Origin: Prevotellaceae bacterium UBA2744
GTDB lineage: Bacteria > Bacteroidota > Bacteroidia > Bacteroidales > Bacteroidaceae
DNA length: 39,705 nt
Direction of reading: 5' to 3'
Assembly (NCBI GenBank): GCA_002353575.1
Contig: DEJQ01000001.1
Coordinates: forward strand, 1-39,705
In this document: positions 1-8,931 of the stretch, piece by piece
Numbering within the stretch: position 1 is the first letter of the stretch
How the letters are laid out: every line of letters starts with the position of its first letter
Made by a program: the position numbers and the translations under genes
Notes under the pieces: generated by a model
What the model was told of the DNA's origin: nothing
Seen by the model: the letters and a program-made list of their open reading frames with translations, nothing else
Database searches by the model: none

Positions 1-150
1 TTTACTCATGTACGTCCCGAACTGAATTGAATTGTCATTGACTGCAGTTGAGAGTCCTTCCGGAGTACCCTCAAGCAAGTCAGATTGTGTGCAGGCGGTG
101 AAACCTGCAGCGATGATTGCCGTAGCAACCAAAGAATAGAGTTTTTTCAT
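1..150 (-). CDS. Fimbrillin-like lipoprotein, N-terminal part only (runs off the window)
   Basis: The first 50 codons are present and the gene continues past base 1. The start at 150 gives a lipoprotein signal peptide: Lys-Lys, a hydrophobic stretch, then a lipobox ending in FTAC, so the mature protein would be lipid-anchored at Cys19. Shortly after comes IQFGTYMSK, which resembles the IxFGTY start of the mature domain in Bacteroidales FimA/Mfa-type fimbrillins. The gene follows the DUF3868/DUF3575 and DUF5119 genes in the same direction, the usual setting for a type V pilus subunit or tip protein. Which fimbrillin subfamily it belongs to cannot be told from 50 residues. Confidence 0.6.
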   Translation of the reverse strand, partial: MKKLYSLVATAIIAAGFTACTQSDLLEGTPEGLSTAVNDNSIQFGTYMSK

Positions 151-183
151 AATTGTAATTTTTTTAGTTAAACATTATTGTGA

Positions 184-333
184 TTATTCATTCTCTTTTT
201 GTTCGTATAGTCTGTTTCCTGCCGCATTCCACCGAGCATCCGATGCCATATAAACGGCATCGTCAAATGCCTCCTGGGCTTTTCCTATACAATATTGCAC
301 CAAGGCCTTTCTATCTATTTCTTCTATACTCAT
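184..333 (-). pseudogene. Truncated HEPN-domain gene (49 aa)
   Basis: A 49-codon frame whose ATG overlaps the TGA of the upstream nucleotidyltransferase by 4 bases (ATGA). It reads like the first helices of a HEPN protein: a charged start, then KAQEAFDDAV and ARWNAAGNRLY. In intact HEPN proteins the RLY is normally followed by a Tyr-Ala-hydrophobic helix and a longer second half with the RNase motif. Here it runs at once into EQKENE and a stop. The piece is therefore probably a decayed toxin half of a MNT-HEPN pair. The alternative is a genuine short protein that kept only the N-terminal helices. Confidence 0.6.
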
Positions 334-656
334 AAGCGAATGCCTTCTGTCTGTACGTTATGTTTGAAAAGAGATGCAGGAAGATTACTCCACTGTTGTT
401 TTGTATAAGCGATTGTATTAATTTCTTCACCCATATCAAGTCCCTTGTCCCAAACCTCGTAGTCGATAGCACCACGTTCTTCAGAACTAAGACGGGATTG
501 CGGTTTATCTACCAGAACTACTACATCCCAGTCGGAGTCGGGACGATTGTCGCCACGAGCCCGCGAACCGTAGAGAATTATTTCTGCGGTAGGTTCTATT
601 TCCCGAACCGTAGTTCGGATGAGATCAGCAACTGGACTATGTAGGTTTTCATTCAT
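330..656 (-). CDS. MNT-type nucleotidyltransferase domain protein (antitoxin-like)
   Basis: This 108-residue protein is a minimal nucleotidyltransferase. It has the family signature GSRARGDNRPDSDWDVVV at about residues 30-47, with the Gly-Ser turn and the paired acidic metal ligands of the DNA-polymerase-beta fold. Such proteins act as the antitoxin half of HEPN-MNT modules by nucleotidylating (often AMPylating) the HEPN partner near its active site. The partner frame directly downstream overlaps by ATGA but is truncated, so this copy is probably an orphan. It sits between two fimbrial genes on the same strand, which is not its normal neighbourhood and suggests insertion. The catalytic motif itself looks intact. 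Confidence 0.8.
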   Translation of the reverse strand: MNENLHSPVADLIRTTVREIEPTAEIILYGSRARGDNRPDSDWDVVVLVDKPQSRLSSEERGAIDYEVWDKGLDMGEEINTIAYTKQQWSNLPASLFKHNVQTEGIRL

Positions 657-690
657 TCTGTTTCGTTTGGTTTATTTTCGTATATTTTCC

Positions 691-718
691 CCGCCTTCGG
701 AGGGGTCAGGGGAGGCTT
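691..718. repeat. GC-rich intergenic inverted repeat (CCCCGCC-TTC-GGAGGGG)
   Basis: A compact hairpin with one internal mismatch lies directly after the stop of the DUF5119 gene, followed by TCAGGGGAGGC. The reverse reading is CCTCCCCTGACCCCTCCGAA, a word I associate with dispersed intergenic repeats in Bacteroidota. It is not followed by a clear T-run on the minus strand, so it is a poor terminator for the fimbrial genes. Confidence 0.45.
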
Positions 719-1840
719 TTAGAATCCACCCATGTCTATGGTGCCTCCGTCTTCCCATTCATCTACCTTGGCATCGAAGCCGGCACCGCTGCCTGAGTCG
801 GGCATCGGTGGCAGGACGATGACATCGGAGAGGTCTATCTCGAGATTCAGGTTCTGCAGGTCCTGACGATAACGTATCTGTGCCTCGCGCCCCTCGGGGG
901 TGACGTATTTTATTTCCTTTCCCACATCGAACGAGCACTGGTATGCCGTTCCGTCGGTCAGGTAGATGTAGAACGAAAGGACATTGTCGGACGCCGAGCG
1001 CTCGGAAAGGAGTTCCTTGCCGTAGGGCAGTCCGAACGAGGGAATGACGAAAGTGGCATATCCCATACTGTCGATGTCGGCTCCCGTCTTCTCCAATTTC
1101 CACTGGTGGGTGTTGTCGTTGACAAGGCGCAGGGTTCCGCTTTCGACGGTACGGTTGATTCGTGAGAGGTAGAACCCGTCTGCCATTCCCGATATGTTAG
1201 CCTCGATGGTCTTCAGGCTCTGACGGCGCTTTATCTTTGCCTTTACGGTAAGATTGACTGTCATAGGCCAGCCGACCTCGGGAATTTCATAGGTGTATGT
1301 ATGCTCACGGTTCACCTGCTCGGGATCGTTCTTGTAGTCATCGTAATAGACGAAGAGCGTGGTGTCGCGCTCTACCATCTCGCGAGTGATGAGGAATGTG
1401 TCGAGTGCCACGCCTATCTCATCGGGATAGTACATATAATCGACTCCGTCGTCCCATGCCTTGGTGGTGAAGTGTTTTGAGCGCATAGCTATGCCGTCGT
1501 AGTTATAGTAGTCGAAGAACGACTGATACTGATAGTCGTCGGGCGTCTCGCTGTAGATTATCATGCGGTAGGTGTCGGGAGTGAGGTAGAGCGTGACACT
1601 GTTGCTATTGGTAGTCTGAACAATAGGTGCGGCTCCGGAACTGGGCCATACCATCACTGTCATACCATTTGGCACTGTGCCGTAGATCTCAACAAAGTTG
1701 ACCTGCCAGTTGATTTTCACATTTACCTTTACCTTCTCATCTACCATGACCTCAAGCGGACGGCGATTGCACGAGACAACCAAGAGCACACCGACCAAGG
1801 AGAGCGCAATGAGGCATTTACGTTTCAAAGATCTATTCAT
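719..1840 (-). CDS. DUF5119 family fimbrial-locus lipoprotein
   Basis: A 373-residue lipoprotein with signal peptide and lipobox at residues 1-24 (VLLVVSC, Cys24), then a beta-rich body starting with PLEVMVDEKVKVNVKINW. That opening matches DUF5119 proteins of FimB/FimC type, which lie next to fimbrillin genes in Bacteroidales and are thought to help pilus assembly or anchoring. The C-terminus ends in Pro/Asp/Gly-rich sequence (PPMPDSGSGAGFDAKVDEWEDG). The start codon overlaps the stop of the upstream DUF3868/DUF3575 gene by 4 bases (ATGA), so the two are translationally coupled. The call rests on pattern memory and neighbourhood. Confidence 0.75.
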   Translation of the reverse strand: MNRSLKRKCLIALSLVGVLLVVSCNRRPLEVMVDEKVKVNVKINWQVNFVEIYGTVPNGMTVMVWPSSGAAPIVQTTNSNSVTLYLTPDTYRMIIYSETPDDYQYQSFFDYYNYDGIAMRSKHFTTKAWDDGVDYMYYPDEIGVALDTFLITREMVERDTTLFVYYDDYKNDPEQVNREHTYTYEIPEVGWPMTVNLTVKAKIKRRQSLKTIEANISGMADGFYLSRINRTVESGTLRLVNDNTHQWKLEKTGADIDSMGYATFVIPSFGLPYGKELLSERSASDNVLSFYIYLTDGTAYQCSFDVGKEIKYVTPEGREAQIRYRQDLQNLNLEIDLSDVIVLPPMPDSGSGAGFDAKVDEWEDGGTIDMGGF

Positions 1841-3480
1841 AGGGAGCCTCCTTTCCGTTTGCCGGAATTTCGTTTTCCGATAAACCAGACGAGCGAAACC
1901 TTCGCCTTGGTAGGTCCTATGTATGTGGTTCTGGCGTTGTATTGCCAGATAAGGTGCGTATCGTTGAACATGCCGACATAGTGGCGGCGGGGTCCCCAGA
2001 ACACTCCTGCACTGAGCGAGAGTTCGAGGTTGAAGTACTTATGCAGCACGAAGCTGTATCCCACGGTGGCTCCGACGGAGTTGAATTCTCCCTGATTGCC
2101 TTTGCTGTTCCATTCTATGTCGTACTTACCGTTGTTGTAATACAGTCCGACGAACGTACCCGAGAGAGGGGGCAAGCCCTTGCGACAACTGCGGAACCAG
2201 CGGCGCAGTTCGAGACCGAGTGTCTGGAACTCGTATGCCCTGCTGTTATGGTGCCACACATACCACGGTGTCCACCACTCTATCATCGCACTCCAGAGCC
2301 TTTCTTTACCAAAGGCTACTTCTGCCTCTATGTTCAGTGCCGCTGCAAGGTCGAAGAGCAGGTTGGTCTTCAGGGCGAAGTACGGCGTAAAGCTCTTGAA
2401 CTGCGCCAGCGGCGTGGTTGGTTTCAGCGGCATCAGCGGCATCGTATTGATAGTATCCAACTCGCCCGGTCGTTCTATATACTCGCGACGTGTGTAGTCG
2501 ATGGCATAGTCGGTATGACGCAGGTAGGGAAAGTATTCCCGCAAAGCGAATCTATATTCGTTGGGATAATCCCGCTGGATTTGCCGGAGTTTTGCGTCAG
2601 GCTCCATATCCTTGTCGATGATGGAGATTATCTTCTCCCTGTGCGGCAGACGGGACTTCTCCATGAACCGACGGAAACCAGCCCAGTCTTCGGGGGTGAA
2701 GTCGGTCTCGATGAAATCGTCGGGAAAGCCGTAAATGTCATTGATGTATTTCTTCAGGTTGTGCGTACGGCCGCGAGCCAAGTCAACATTATGACTGTAG
2801 GAACCTTCGGGCGACGCATACCCGTGCATCTTCATTCGCTGTGCTGTAGTTGCCGTGTCGTTGACTACGGAGTCGATTTTGGCTCGCATCTTTGCCAGTT
2901 CCACAGCGTTGTCATGATAGTCAGGACGGACATCCGTCTGGTCGAGCACGAAGTCGATATGGGCTGTGCCCTTCATTTCATGTCTGCGTTCCTCTATAAT
3001 GGGTCGGGCTTGCACGACATAGCGTGGTGCAACATAGACTGTATTGTATGCCTCGCTGACGATTGATCCACAGGAGTTTGTCTGGGAACTGACCAAGACG
3101 AGACTCGCCTGCTGCATCCACTCTTGGAATTCTACATTCTGCACATATCTGACCGTTTCAGGTGCCCGTTTTCCACGTATCTGTATGTCAGCATAATTAG
3201 AATATGGTCCTGTACGCACATACGAGTAGTACGGATTGCGTCCATATACACAGATGGTTGGCAAATCAATAGAGTCAGTTTTGTTTATCAAACGGGGCGT
3301 CAGCCATATGAGATCGGATTTCGTCAATTCTACATTACTTAATTTTAGATTCATACTTACCTGAACCGAATCTCTATCGTGATAAACCGAAACACTATCA
3401 ACTTCCAAATGCGCTCTCGCTTCGACATTTTGAACCAAAGCACCGAGAAATAGCAGTATTATGGTTATTATGCAACTCAT
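1837..3480 (-). CDS. DUF3868 / OmpA-like / DUF3575 fimbrial-locus outer-membrane protein
   Basis: This 547-residue protein has three parts. After a signal peptide (about 1-21, ending VEARA) comes a beta-rich DUF3868-like region (about 22-150). In the middle (about 180-290) is an OmpA/MotB-like stretch with GYASPEGSYSHNVDLARGR, typical of a peptidoglycan-binding fold. From about residue 355 on is a DUF3575 domain, opening FALKTNLLFDLAAALNIEAE and ending in alternating strands that suggest a membrane barrel. Proteins of this architecture head type V pilus operons in Prevotella and Porphyromonas. It probably links the pilus to the outer membrane and peptidoglycan. The DUF5119 gene follows with an ATGA overlap. 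Confidence 0.8.
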   Translation of the reverse strand: MSCIITIILLFLGALVQNVEARAHLEVDSVSVYHDRDSVQVSMNLKLSNVELTKSDLIWLTPRLINKTDSIDLPTICVYGRNPYYSYVRTGPYSNYADIQIRGKRAPETVRYVQNVEFQEWMQQASLVLVSSQTNSCGSIVSEAYNTVYVAPRYVVQARPIIEERRHEMKGTAHIDFVLDQTDVRPDYHDNAVELAKMRAKIDSVVNDTATTAQRMKMHGYASPEGSYSHNVDLARGRTHNLKKYINDIYGFPDDFIETDFTPEDWAGFRRFMEKSRLPHREKIISIIDKDMEPDAKLRQIQRDYPNEYRFALREYFPYLRHTDYAIDYTRREYIERPGELDTINTMPLMPLKPTTPLAQFKSFTPYFALKTNLLFDLAAALNIEAEVAFGKERLWSAMIEWWTPWYVWHHNSRAYEFQTLGLELRRWFRSCRKGLPPLSGTFVGLYYNNGKYDIEWNSKGNQGEFNSVGATVGYSFVLHKYFNLELSLSAGVFWGPRRHYVGMFNDTHLIWQYNARTTYIGPTKAKVSLVWFIGKRNSGKRKGGSL

Positions 3481-3828
3481 ATTTTATTTAGAATGCAAAG
3501 TACCACAGGAATTTTCTTTTAAAATCCATAAAAAAGTTAAAAATTAAAGAAACTTTGCCGTATTAACATAATTTAAATATTTGAAGTGAGTCTTGATATC
3601 CATGGATTGCAAAAATCACAAAAAACATTGTATTTTCACTCAACATAGTTGTAAGAAGGTGAAAATACTTGAAATCCCACTGAACATCACTGAGATATCC
3701 CTGACCATCCTCTGGAATCTCCCTGAGCACTCCTCAAGATTTTTCAATAGGAACAAAAATAAACACGTTTATTTTGTACTTCGCTAAGATTCTCGTAATT
3801 TTGCAGGCAAAAGCTTAATAGGTATTAC
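3481..3828. other. Divergent intergenic region between the fimbrial operon and prfC
   Basis: About 350 bases, AT-rich, with no convincing gene. The prfC promoter is at 3773-3803. Facing the fimbrial operon there is an imperfect -7 box, GTACTTTG on the minus strand (3496-3503), one base short of the TAnnTTTG spacing. The middle part (3590-3770) has a 64-codon open frame that runs into the prfC promoter and resembles nothing I know. Confidence 0.5.
3773..3803 (+). promoter_or_regulatory. Predicted promoter of the prfC operon
   Basis: TTTG at 3773-3776, a 19-base spacer, then TAATTTTG at 3796-3803. This matches both boxes of the Bacteroidota primary sigma factor consensus. Transcription would start near 3810, about 20 bases before the prfC ATG. 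Confidence 0.75.
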
Positions 3829-5418
3829 ATGAACGAGATTGAAAGAAGAAGGACATTTGCTATTATTTCACACCCTGACGCCGGCAAGACCACACTGACA
3901 GAGAAGTTATTGTTGTTCGGAGGTCAGATACAGGTGGCAGGAGCGGTGAAATCGAACAAAATCAAGAAAACAGCTACATCAGACTGGATGGAAATAGAGA
4001 AGCAGAGAGGTATCTCTGTGAGCACATCCGTCATGGAATTTGACTACTGCCCGCCAGCCAAGGAGGGAGAACTGCCATACAAGGTGAACATACTCGACAC
4101 TCCGGGTCACCAAGACTTTGCCGAAGACACCTTCCGCACACTGACCGCAGTGGACTCAGCTATCATAGTGATTGACGGAGCCAAGGGCGTGGAGGCACAG
4201 ACAAGGAAACTGATGACCGTGTGCCGTATGAGAAAGACTCCGGTAATCGTATTTATCAATAAGATGGACCGCGAGGGCAAGGACCCGTTCGACCTGCTGG
4301 ACGAGGTGGAGAATGAGCTGCAGATACACGTACGCCCACTCAGCTGGCCTATAAACCAGGGGGCACGCTTCAAGGGTGTGTATAACATATACGAGAACAA
4401 CCTGAACCTGTTCACTCCGAATAAGCAGGTGGTGACAGAGAAGGTAAACGTGGATCTGAACTCAAAGGAACTGGATGACAGGGTAGGAGCCGAGGATGCG
4501 CAGAAACTACGCGAAGACCTGGAGATGATCGACGGTGTGTATGACCCGTTCGACGTGCAGACTTATCTGGATGCCGACATTGCTCCGGTCTTCTTCGGAT
4601 CTGCACTGAACAATTTCGGTGTGCAGGAACTGCTCGACTGCTTCGTGGAGATAGCTCCGAACCCAAGACCTACGACTGCCGTAGAGCGCACCGTAAGTCC
4701 GGACGAACCTAAGTTCACCGGTTTCATCTTCAAGATAACAGCTAACATAGACCCGAACCACCGCAGCTGTACTGCCTTCTGCAAGGTCTGTTCGGGACGA
4801 TTCGTAAGGAATGCACCATACCTGCACGTAAGAAACGGAAAGACTGTGCGCTTCTCCAGTCCCACGCAGTTCATGGCGCAGAAGAAGTCAACCATCGACG
4901 AGGCATGGGCTGGCGACATAGTGGGTCTGCCAGATAACGGCATCTTCAAAATCGGAGACACCCTGACCGAGGGTGAGCAGCTGCACTTCAAGGGTCTGCC
5001 GTCGTTCTCGCCTGAGATGTTCAAATACATCGAGAATGCAGATCCGATGAAGACCAAGCAGCTGGAGAAGGGAATCAATCAGCTGATGGACGAGGGTGTG
5101 GCTCAGATGTTCATCAATCAGTTCAACGGCAGAAAACTGATCGGCACCGTAGGACAGCTGCAGTTTGAGGTGATTCAGTACCGCCTGGAGAACGAATATA
5201 ATGCCAAATGCCGCTGGGAGCCGGTGTCGCTCTACAAAGCGTGCTGGGTGGAAAGCGACGACGAAGCAGAACTGGAAGCCTTCAAGAAACGCAAGTATCA
5301 GTACATGGCAAAGGACAAGGACGGACGCGACGTGTTCCTTGCTGACTCGAACTATGTGTTGCAGATGGCACAACAGGACTTCAAAAACATAAGATTTCAT
5401 TTCAATAGTGATTTCTAA
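3829..5418 (+). CDS. prfC: Peptide chain release factor 3 (RF3)
   Basis: RF3 is a translational GTPase that removes RF1/RF2 from the ribosome after peptide release. The 529 residues match the usual family length. G-motifs are complete: SHPDAGKT at 14-21, RGISVS at 60-65, DTPGHQDF at 90-97 and NKMD at 144-147. The Ser/Val in RGISVS and the SHPDAGKT P-loop separate RF3 from EF-G. The C-terminal half holds beta-barrel and EF-G-III-like domains, including GQLQFEVIQYRLENEY. It is first in a tightly packed run with a Sua5/YrdC gene (12 bases on), a ClC channel and fmt, so three of the four co-directional genes relate to translation. Confidence 0.97.
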   Translation: MNEIERRRTFAIISHPDAGKTTLTEKLLLFGGQIQVAGAVKSNKIKKTATSDWMEIEKQRGISVSTSVMEFDYCPPAKEGELPYKVNILDTPGHQDFAEDTFRTLTAVDSAIIVIDGAKGVEAQTRKLMTVCRMRKTPVIVFINKMDREGKDPFDLLDEVENELQIHVRPLSWPINQGARFKGVYNIYENNLNLFTPNKQVVTEKVNVDLNSKELDDRVGAEDAQKLREDLEMIDGVYDPFDVQTYLDADIAPVFFGSALNNFGVQELLDCFVEIAPNPRPTTAVERTVSPDEPKFTGFIFKITANIDPNHRSCTAFCKVCSGRFVRNAPYLHVRNGKTVRFSSPTQFMAQKKSTIDEAWAGDIVGLPDNGIFKIGDTLTEGEQLHFKGLPSFSPEMFKYIENADPMKTKQLEKGINQLMDEGVAQMFINQFNGRKLIGTVGQLQFEVIQYRLENEYNAKCRWEPVSLYKACWVESDDEAELEAFKKRKYQYMAKDKDGRDVFLADSNYVLQMAQQDFKNIRFHFNSDF

Positions 5419-5430
5419 GGGGGGGCTTAT

Positions 5431-5997
5431 ATGCTACAGGACGAAGTAAAAAAGGCAATAGAAGTGATGAAGGCCGGAGGAGTTATCCTCTACCCCACTG
5501 ACACGGTGTGGGGCATCGGATGCGATGCTACGAATGCCGAGGCAGTGAAGAAGATATACGAGATAAAGAGACGGGAAGACTCGAAGGCTATGCTATCGCT
5601 CATCGACAGTGAAGCAAGACTGTCGAGATATGTAAGACGCGTAGCTGACATCACATGGGATTTGATAGAGATGAGCGACAAGCCGCTCACCGTAATCTAT
5701 AACAACGTGACAGGACTGGCTCCGAACCTCATAGCCGAGGACGGCTCTGCCGGTATAAGAATCACACGCGAGGAGTTCTCGAAGGAGCTGTGCTACAGAT
5801 TCCAGAAACCCATCGTTTCGACCAGTGCCAACATAAGCGGAGAACCGACCCCGCAGACATTCGACGAAATCTCTGACGAGATAAAGGAGGCTGTGGATTA
5901 CGTCGTGCACTACAACCAAAGATGCAAGGAGAAACACAAGCCTTCGAGCATCATCAAGATTGATGAGAACGGGACTTTCACCATAATCAGAAAGTAA
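5431..5997 (+). CDS. Sua5/YciO/YrdC family protein (threonylcarbamoyl-AMP synthase)
   Basis: The 188 residues correspond to a single YrdC domain. The substrate-binding opening GGVILYPTDTVWGIGCDATN is at about 16-35, followed by the KRREDSKAM loop and the STSANISGEPTP segment near 130-141. Enzymes of this fold make L-threonylcarbamoyl-AMP from threonine, bicarbonate and ATP, the first step of t6A37 tRNA modification. The canonical KxR lysine-rich loop here is KRREDSK rather than KRP, a variant also seen in YciO-type members, so either a TsaC role or a YciO-like role is possible. A G-rich ribosome-binding-like stretch (AAGGGGGGG) lies before the ATG. It is in the prfC transcription unit. Confidence 0.88.
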   Translation: MLQDEVKKAIEVMKAGGVILYPTDTVWGIGCDATNAEAVKKIYEIKRREDSKAMLSLIDSEARLSRYVRRVADITWDLIEMSDKPLTVIYNNVTGLAPNLIAEDGSAGIRITREEFSKELCYRFQKPIVSTSANISGEPTPQTFDEISDEIKEAVDYVVHYNQRCKEKHKPSSIIKIDENGTFTIIRK

Positions 5998-6006
5998 GAA
6001 GACAAT

Positions 6007-7815
6007 ATGCTTTGGGGATTTAGGAGAAGACAGCTGCTACTATCAAATGCCATCACAGAGTGGCTGAAAGGCGGACACACACAACAGCAGATTGTGCTGA
6101 TGATAAGTGTGATGGTAGGTGTATGCACAGGACTGACTGCCTTCGTGCTGAAATGGATAATCAAGCATATTCAGCTGCTGCTCACATCCAGTTTCCAGAA
6201 AAGCGAGGCAAACTGGGAGTATCTGGTCTATCCTGCCATCGGTATCCTGATCACCATGCTCTTCGTGAAGTACATAGTCAGGGGCGACATAAGTCACGGA
6301 GTAACAAAGATCCTGTATGCCATGTCGAGAGGCAGGAGCAGGATAAAATCGCATAACCGCTGGTCGAGTGTCATAGCAAGTGCCATCACAATCGGATTCG
6401 GCGGTTCGGTGGGAGCCGAGGCTCCTATCGTACTGACTGGTTCGGCATGGGGGTCGGAAATGGGAAAGCGATTCCACCTGCCACCCAACATCATGATGCT
6501 GTTGGTAGGATGCGGTGCCGCAGGTGCCATTGCCGGAGTGTTCAAGGCACCAATCGCAGGAGTTATGTTCGTGATTGAAGTGCTCATGCTGGAACTGAAC
6601 ATGGCATCTCTGTTACCCCTGCTCACCACCAGCATTACTTCGGTCTGCGTATCGTATGCCCTCTATGGCACATCGCCCCAATTCGACTTCAACTTGACAA
6701 AGGAATTCTCTATCGACATCATCCCTGCATGTATCCTGTTAGGAATCATCTGCGGGCTGATATCGCTCTACTTCACCAGAACGACGAACTGGTTTGAAGG
6801 CATCTTCGGAAAACTGCCCAACCGATTCTATAAATTCCTGCTCGGAGCGAGCGTGCTAAGCACCATGATATTCTTCTTCCCTGCCATGTACGGCGAGGGC
6901 TACGACGTGATAAACCAACTCATCAACAACGCTTCGGCTGAGGAGATTACGAGTCACTCACTCTTCTACGGCGGAGAAACGAATATGCTGCTATACCTTA
7001 CTCTCGTGGTAATATTCAAGGTGTTTGCAACGACGGCAACCAATGGCGGCGGCGGTTGTGGCGGTACGTTCGCACCCAGCCTGTTCCTGGGCTGCATAGC
7101 CGGATTCGTGTTTGCCCACGTATGGGACATGGCTTTAGGACTGGAATACGGAACAAGCGGGTATGTATCGGCAAAGAACTGCGGCCTGTACGGCATGGCA
7201 GGACTCATGTCAGGCGTGATGCACGCTCCGATGACAGGTATATTCCTCATTGCCGAACTGACAGGCGGGTATAAACTTTTCGTTCCTCTTATGATAGTGT
7301 CGGTAGTCAGTTTCCTCGTCATAAACATGTTTGAACCACATAGCATCTACGCTATGCGTCTGGCTCGCAGGGGCGAACTGCTGACACACGACAAAGACAA
7401 GGCCATATTGACCATACTGAATCTGGAAGCACTTATCGAGCGCGACTACAAGACTCTCAATCCGAACATGGAACTAAGCCAGATAACCGGAGTCATTGCC
7501 AAGTCACACAGAAACATATTCCCGGTAGTTGACAGCACAGGGTTCTTCCTGGGCGTGGTATCGCTCGACTCGCTCAGAATAGTCATGTTCCGCACAGAAC
7601 TGTATCATAACTACACCGTACGTTCATTCATGAAAGAACCGCCGGCACTGCTGAACATAAACGACACTCTGGAAATAGTAACCAAGAAGTTTGAGGATAC
7701 AAATGCATGGAACCTGCCCATCGTAGATAATGACAATAAGTACGTAGGATTTATCAGCCGTGCAGGACTTTTCAACTCATACAGACGTACATTAAAAGAT
7801 TTTAGCAAAGAATGA
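6007..7815 (+). CDS. ClC-family chloride channel/antiporter with C-terminal CBS pair
   Basis: A 602-residue membrane protein with about ten hydrophobic segments between residues 25 and 440 and two CBS domains at about 470-600 (FPVVDSTGFFLGVVSL and LPIVDNDNKYVGFISR). ClC signatures are visible: GFGGSVGAEAPIVLTG around residue 130-146, which keeps the gating glutamate of the GxEGP motif although the following Gly is Ala, and GGTFAPSLFLGC around 350 (GxFxP). Such proteins conduct chloride or exchange chloride for protons across the inner membrane; the CBS pair usually senses nucleotides. The gene starts 9 bases after the Sua5/YrdC gene and its TGA overlaps the fmt ATG, so it is co-transcribed with them. 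Confidence 0.93.
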   Translation: MLWGFRRRQLLLSNAITEWLKGGHTQQQIVLMISVMVGVCTGLTAFVLKWIIKHIQLLLTSSFQKSEANWEYLVYPAIGILITMLFVKYIVRGDISHGVTKILYAMSRGRSRIKSHNRWSSVIASAITIGFGGSVGAEAPIVLTGSAWGSEMGKRFHLPPNIMMLLVGCGAAGAIAGVFKAPIAGVMFVIEVLMLELNMASLLPLLTTSITSVCVSYALYGTSPQFDFNLTKEFSIDIIPACILLGIICGLISLYFTRTTNWFEGIFGKLPNRFYKFLLGASVLSTMIFFFPAMYGEGYDVINQLINNASAEEITSHSLFYGGETNMLLYLTLVVIFKVFATTATNGGGGCGGTFAPSLFLGCIAGFVFAHVWDMALGLEYGTSGYVSAKNCGLYGMAGLMSGVMHAPMTGIFLIAELTGGYKLFVPLMIVSVVSFLVINMFEPHSIYAMRLARRGELLTHDKDKAILTILNLEALIERDYKTLNPNMELSQITGVIAKSHRNIFPVVDSTGFFLGVVSLDSLRIVMFRTELYHNYTVRSFMKEPPALLNINDTLEIVTKKFEDTNAWNLPIVDNDNKYVGFISRAGLFNSYRRTLKDFSKE

Positions 7816-8774
7816 CAAAAGAATCATTACGCATAGTATATATGGGTACGCCAGACTTCGCAGTAGAAAGTCTGCGAGCGCTGGTAGAGGGTGGATATAA
7901 CGTAGTAGCAGTAGTCACCATGCCTGACAAGCCGATGGGCAGACACGGAAGTGTGCTGCAGCCCAGTCCGGTGAAACAGTACGCTGTGGAACACGGTCTG
8001 AAAGTGATGCAACCCGAAAAACTGAAAGACCCGGCATTCATAGAGGAACTGAGAAGCTTGAAAGCGGACCTGCAGGTTGTTGTGGCATTCAGAATGCTGC
8101 CAGAAGTGGTGTGGAGCATGCCAAAATTCGGAACCATCAACGCACACGCCAGTCTGTTGCCTAAGTATCGTGGTGCCGCACCCATAAACTGGGCTATCAT
8201 AAACGGGGAGACAGAAACAGGCGTGACCACATTCCTGCTGAAACACGAGATTGACACAGGCGACATCATTGACCAAGTACGCATTCCTATTGCAGAGAGT
8301 GACAATGTGGAGATTATCCACGACAAACTGATGATGCTGAGCGGTCAACTGGTTACCAAGACAGTAGACAGCATCATCAACGGCACATTCAAGACTACCC
8401 CGCAGGACAGCATCACGGAGGTGAAACCGACTCCGGCACCAAAGATTTTCCGTGACACCTGCCGCATTGACTGGAACCAGCCAAGCAAGAAGATATACGA
8501 CTTCATAAGAGGACTATCACCCTACCCCGCTGCATGGACAACCCTGGCAGGCAAGGCAGTAAAGATCTATCAGAGTAATCTGAGTAAGCCGAATAGTCAG
8601 AGCAAACCGGCTATCCCAGGCACTATCATCTCTGACGGAAAGAGCTATCTCCGGGTACAAACAGCTGACGGCAGCCTCGATATACTCACCCTGCAATTGG
8701 AAGGAAAGAAGAAAATGCCTGTGGCAGACCTTCTGCGAGGGATGCAACTGCCAGAAAACGCACTTTTTTGTTAA
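7812..8774 (+). CDS. fmt: Methionyl-tRNA formyltransferase
   Basis: Fmt transfers a formyl group from 10-formyl-tetrahydrofolate to initiator Met-tRNA. The protein has 320 residues, standard for the family. The N-terminal formyltransferase domain shows GTPDFAVESL (about 12-21), NAHASLLPKYRGAAPINWAI with the catalytic Asn/His (about 110-129), and IDTGDIID with the catalytic Asp (about 149-156). The smaller C-terminal OB-like domain follows (FIRGLSPYPAAWT). The ATG overlaps the stop of the ClC gene by 4 bases. It is the last gene of the prfC unit. Confidence 0.96.
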   Translation: MTKESLRIVYMGTPDFAVESLRALVEGGYNVVAVVTMPDKPMGRHGSVLQPSPVKQYAVEHGLKVMQPEKLKDPAFIEELRSLKADLQVVVAFRMLPEVVWSMPKFGTINAHASLLPKYRGAAPINWAIINGETETGVTTFLLKHEIDTGDIIDQVRIPIAESDNVEIIHDKLMMLSGQLVTKTVDSIINGTFKTTPQDSITEVKPTPAPKIFRDTCRIDWNQPSKKIYDFIRGLSPYPAAWTTLAGKAVKIYQSNLSKPNSQSKPAIPGTIISDGKSYLRVQTADGSLDILTLQLEGKKKMPVADLLRGMQLPENALFC

Positions 8775-8778
8775 AAAA

Positions 8779-8810
8779 TTTGGCAGTTAAGTTCAAAAGG
8801 TGTTTCTTTG
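8779..8810 (+). promoter_or_regulatory. Predicted promoter of the ECF-type sigma factor gene
   Basis: TTTG at 8779-8782, a 20-base spacer and TTTCTTTG at 8803-8810, one base off TAnnTTTG. It predicts a 5' leader of about 115 nt before the ATG at 8932. Confidence 0.55.
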
Positions 8811-8931
8811 CAACGATTTAAAGCGAGGAACATTGTTCTGAAATTGCAAAAGAATCATAAACTAAATATTAACCACTAAAAATCATTGCCTATAGAAGAA
8901 ACATTACGCGAAATTATAAATAAGTAGCATA

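Noticed and set aside
3593..3787. 64-codon plus-strand frame upstream of prfC
   Set aside because: It overlaps the prfC promoter, has no protein-like composition and no promoter of its own.
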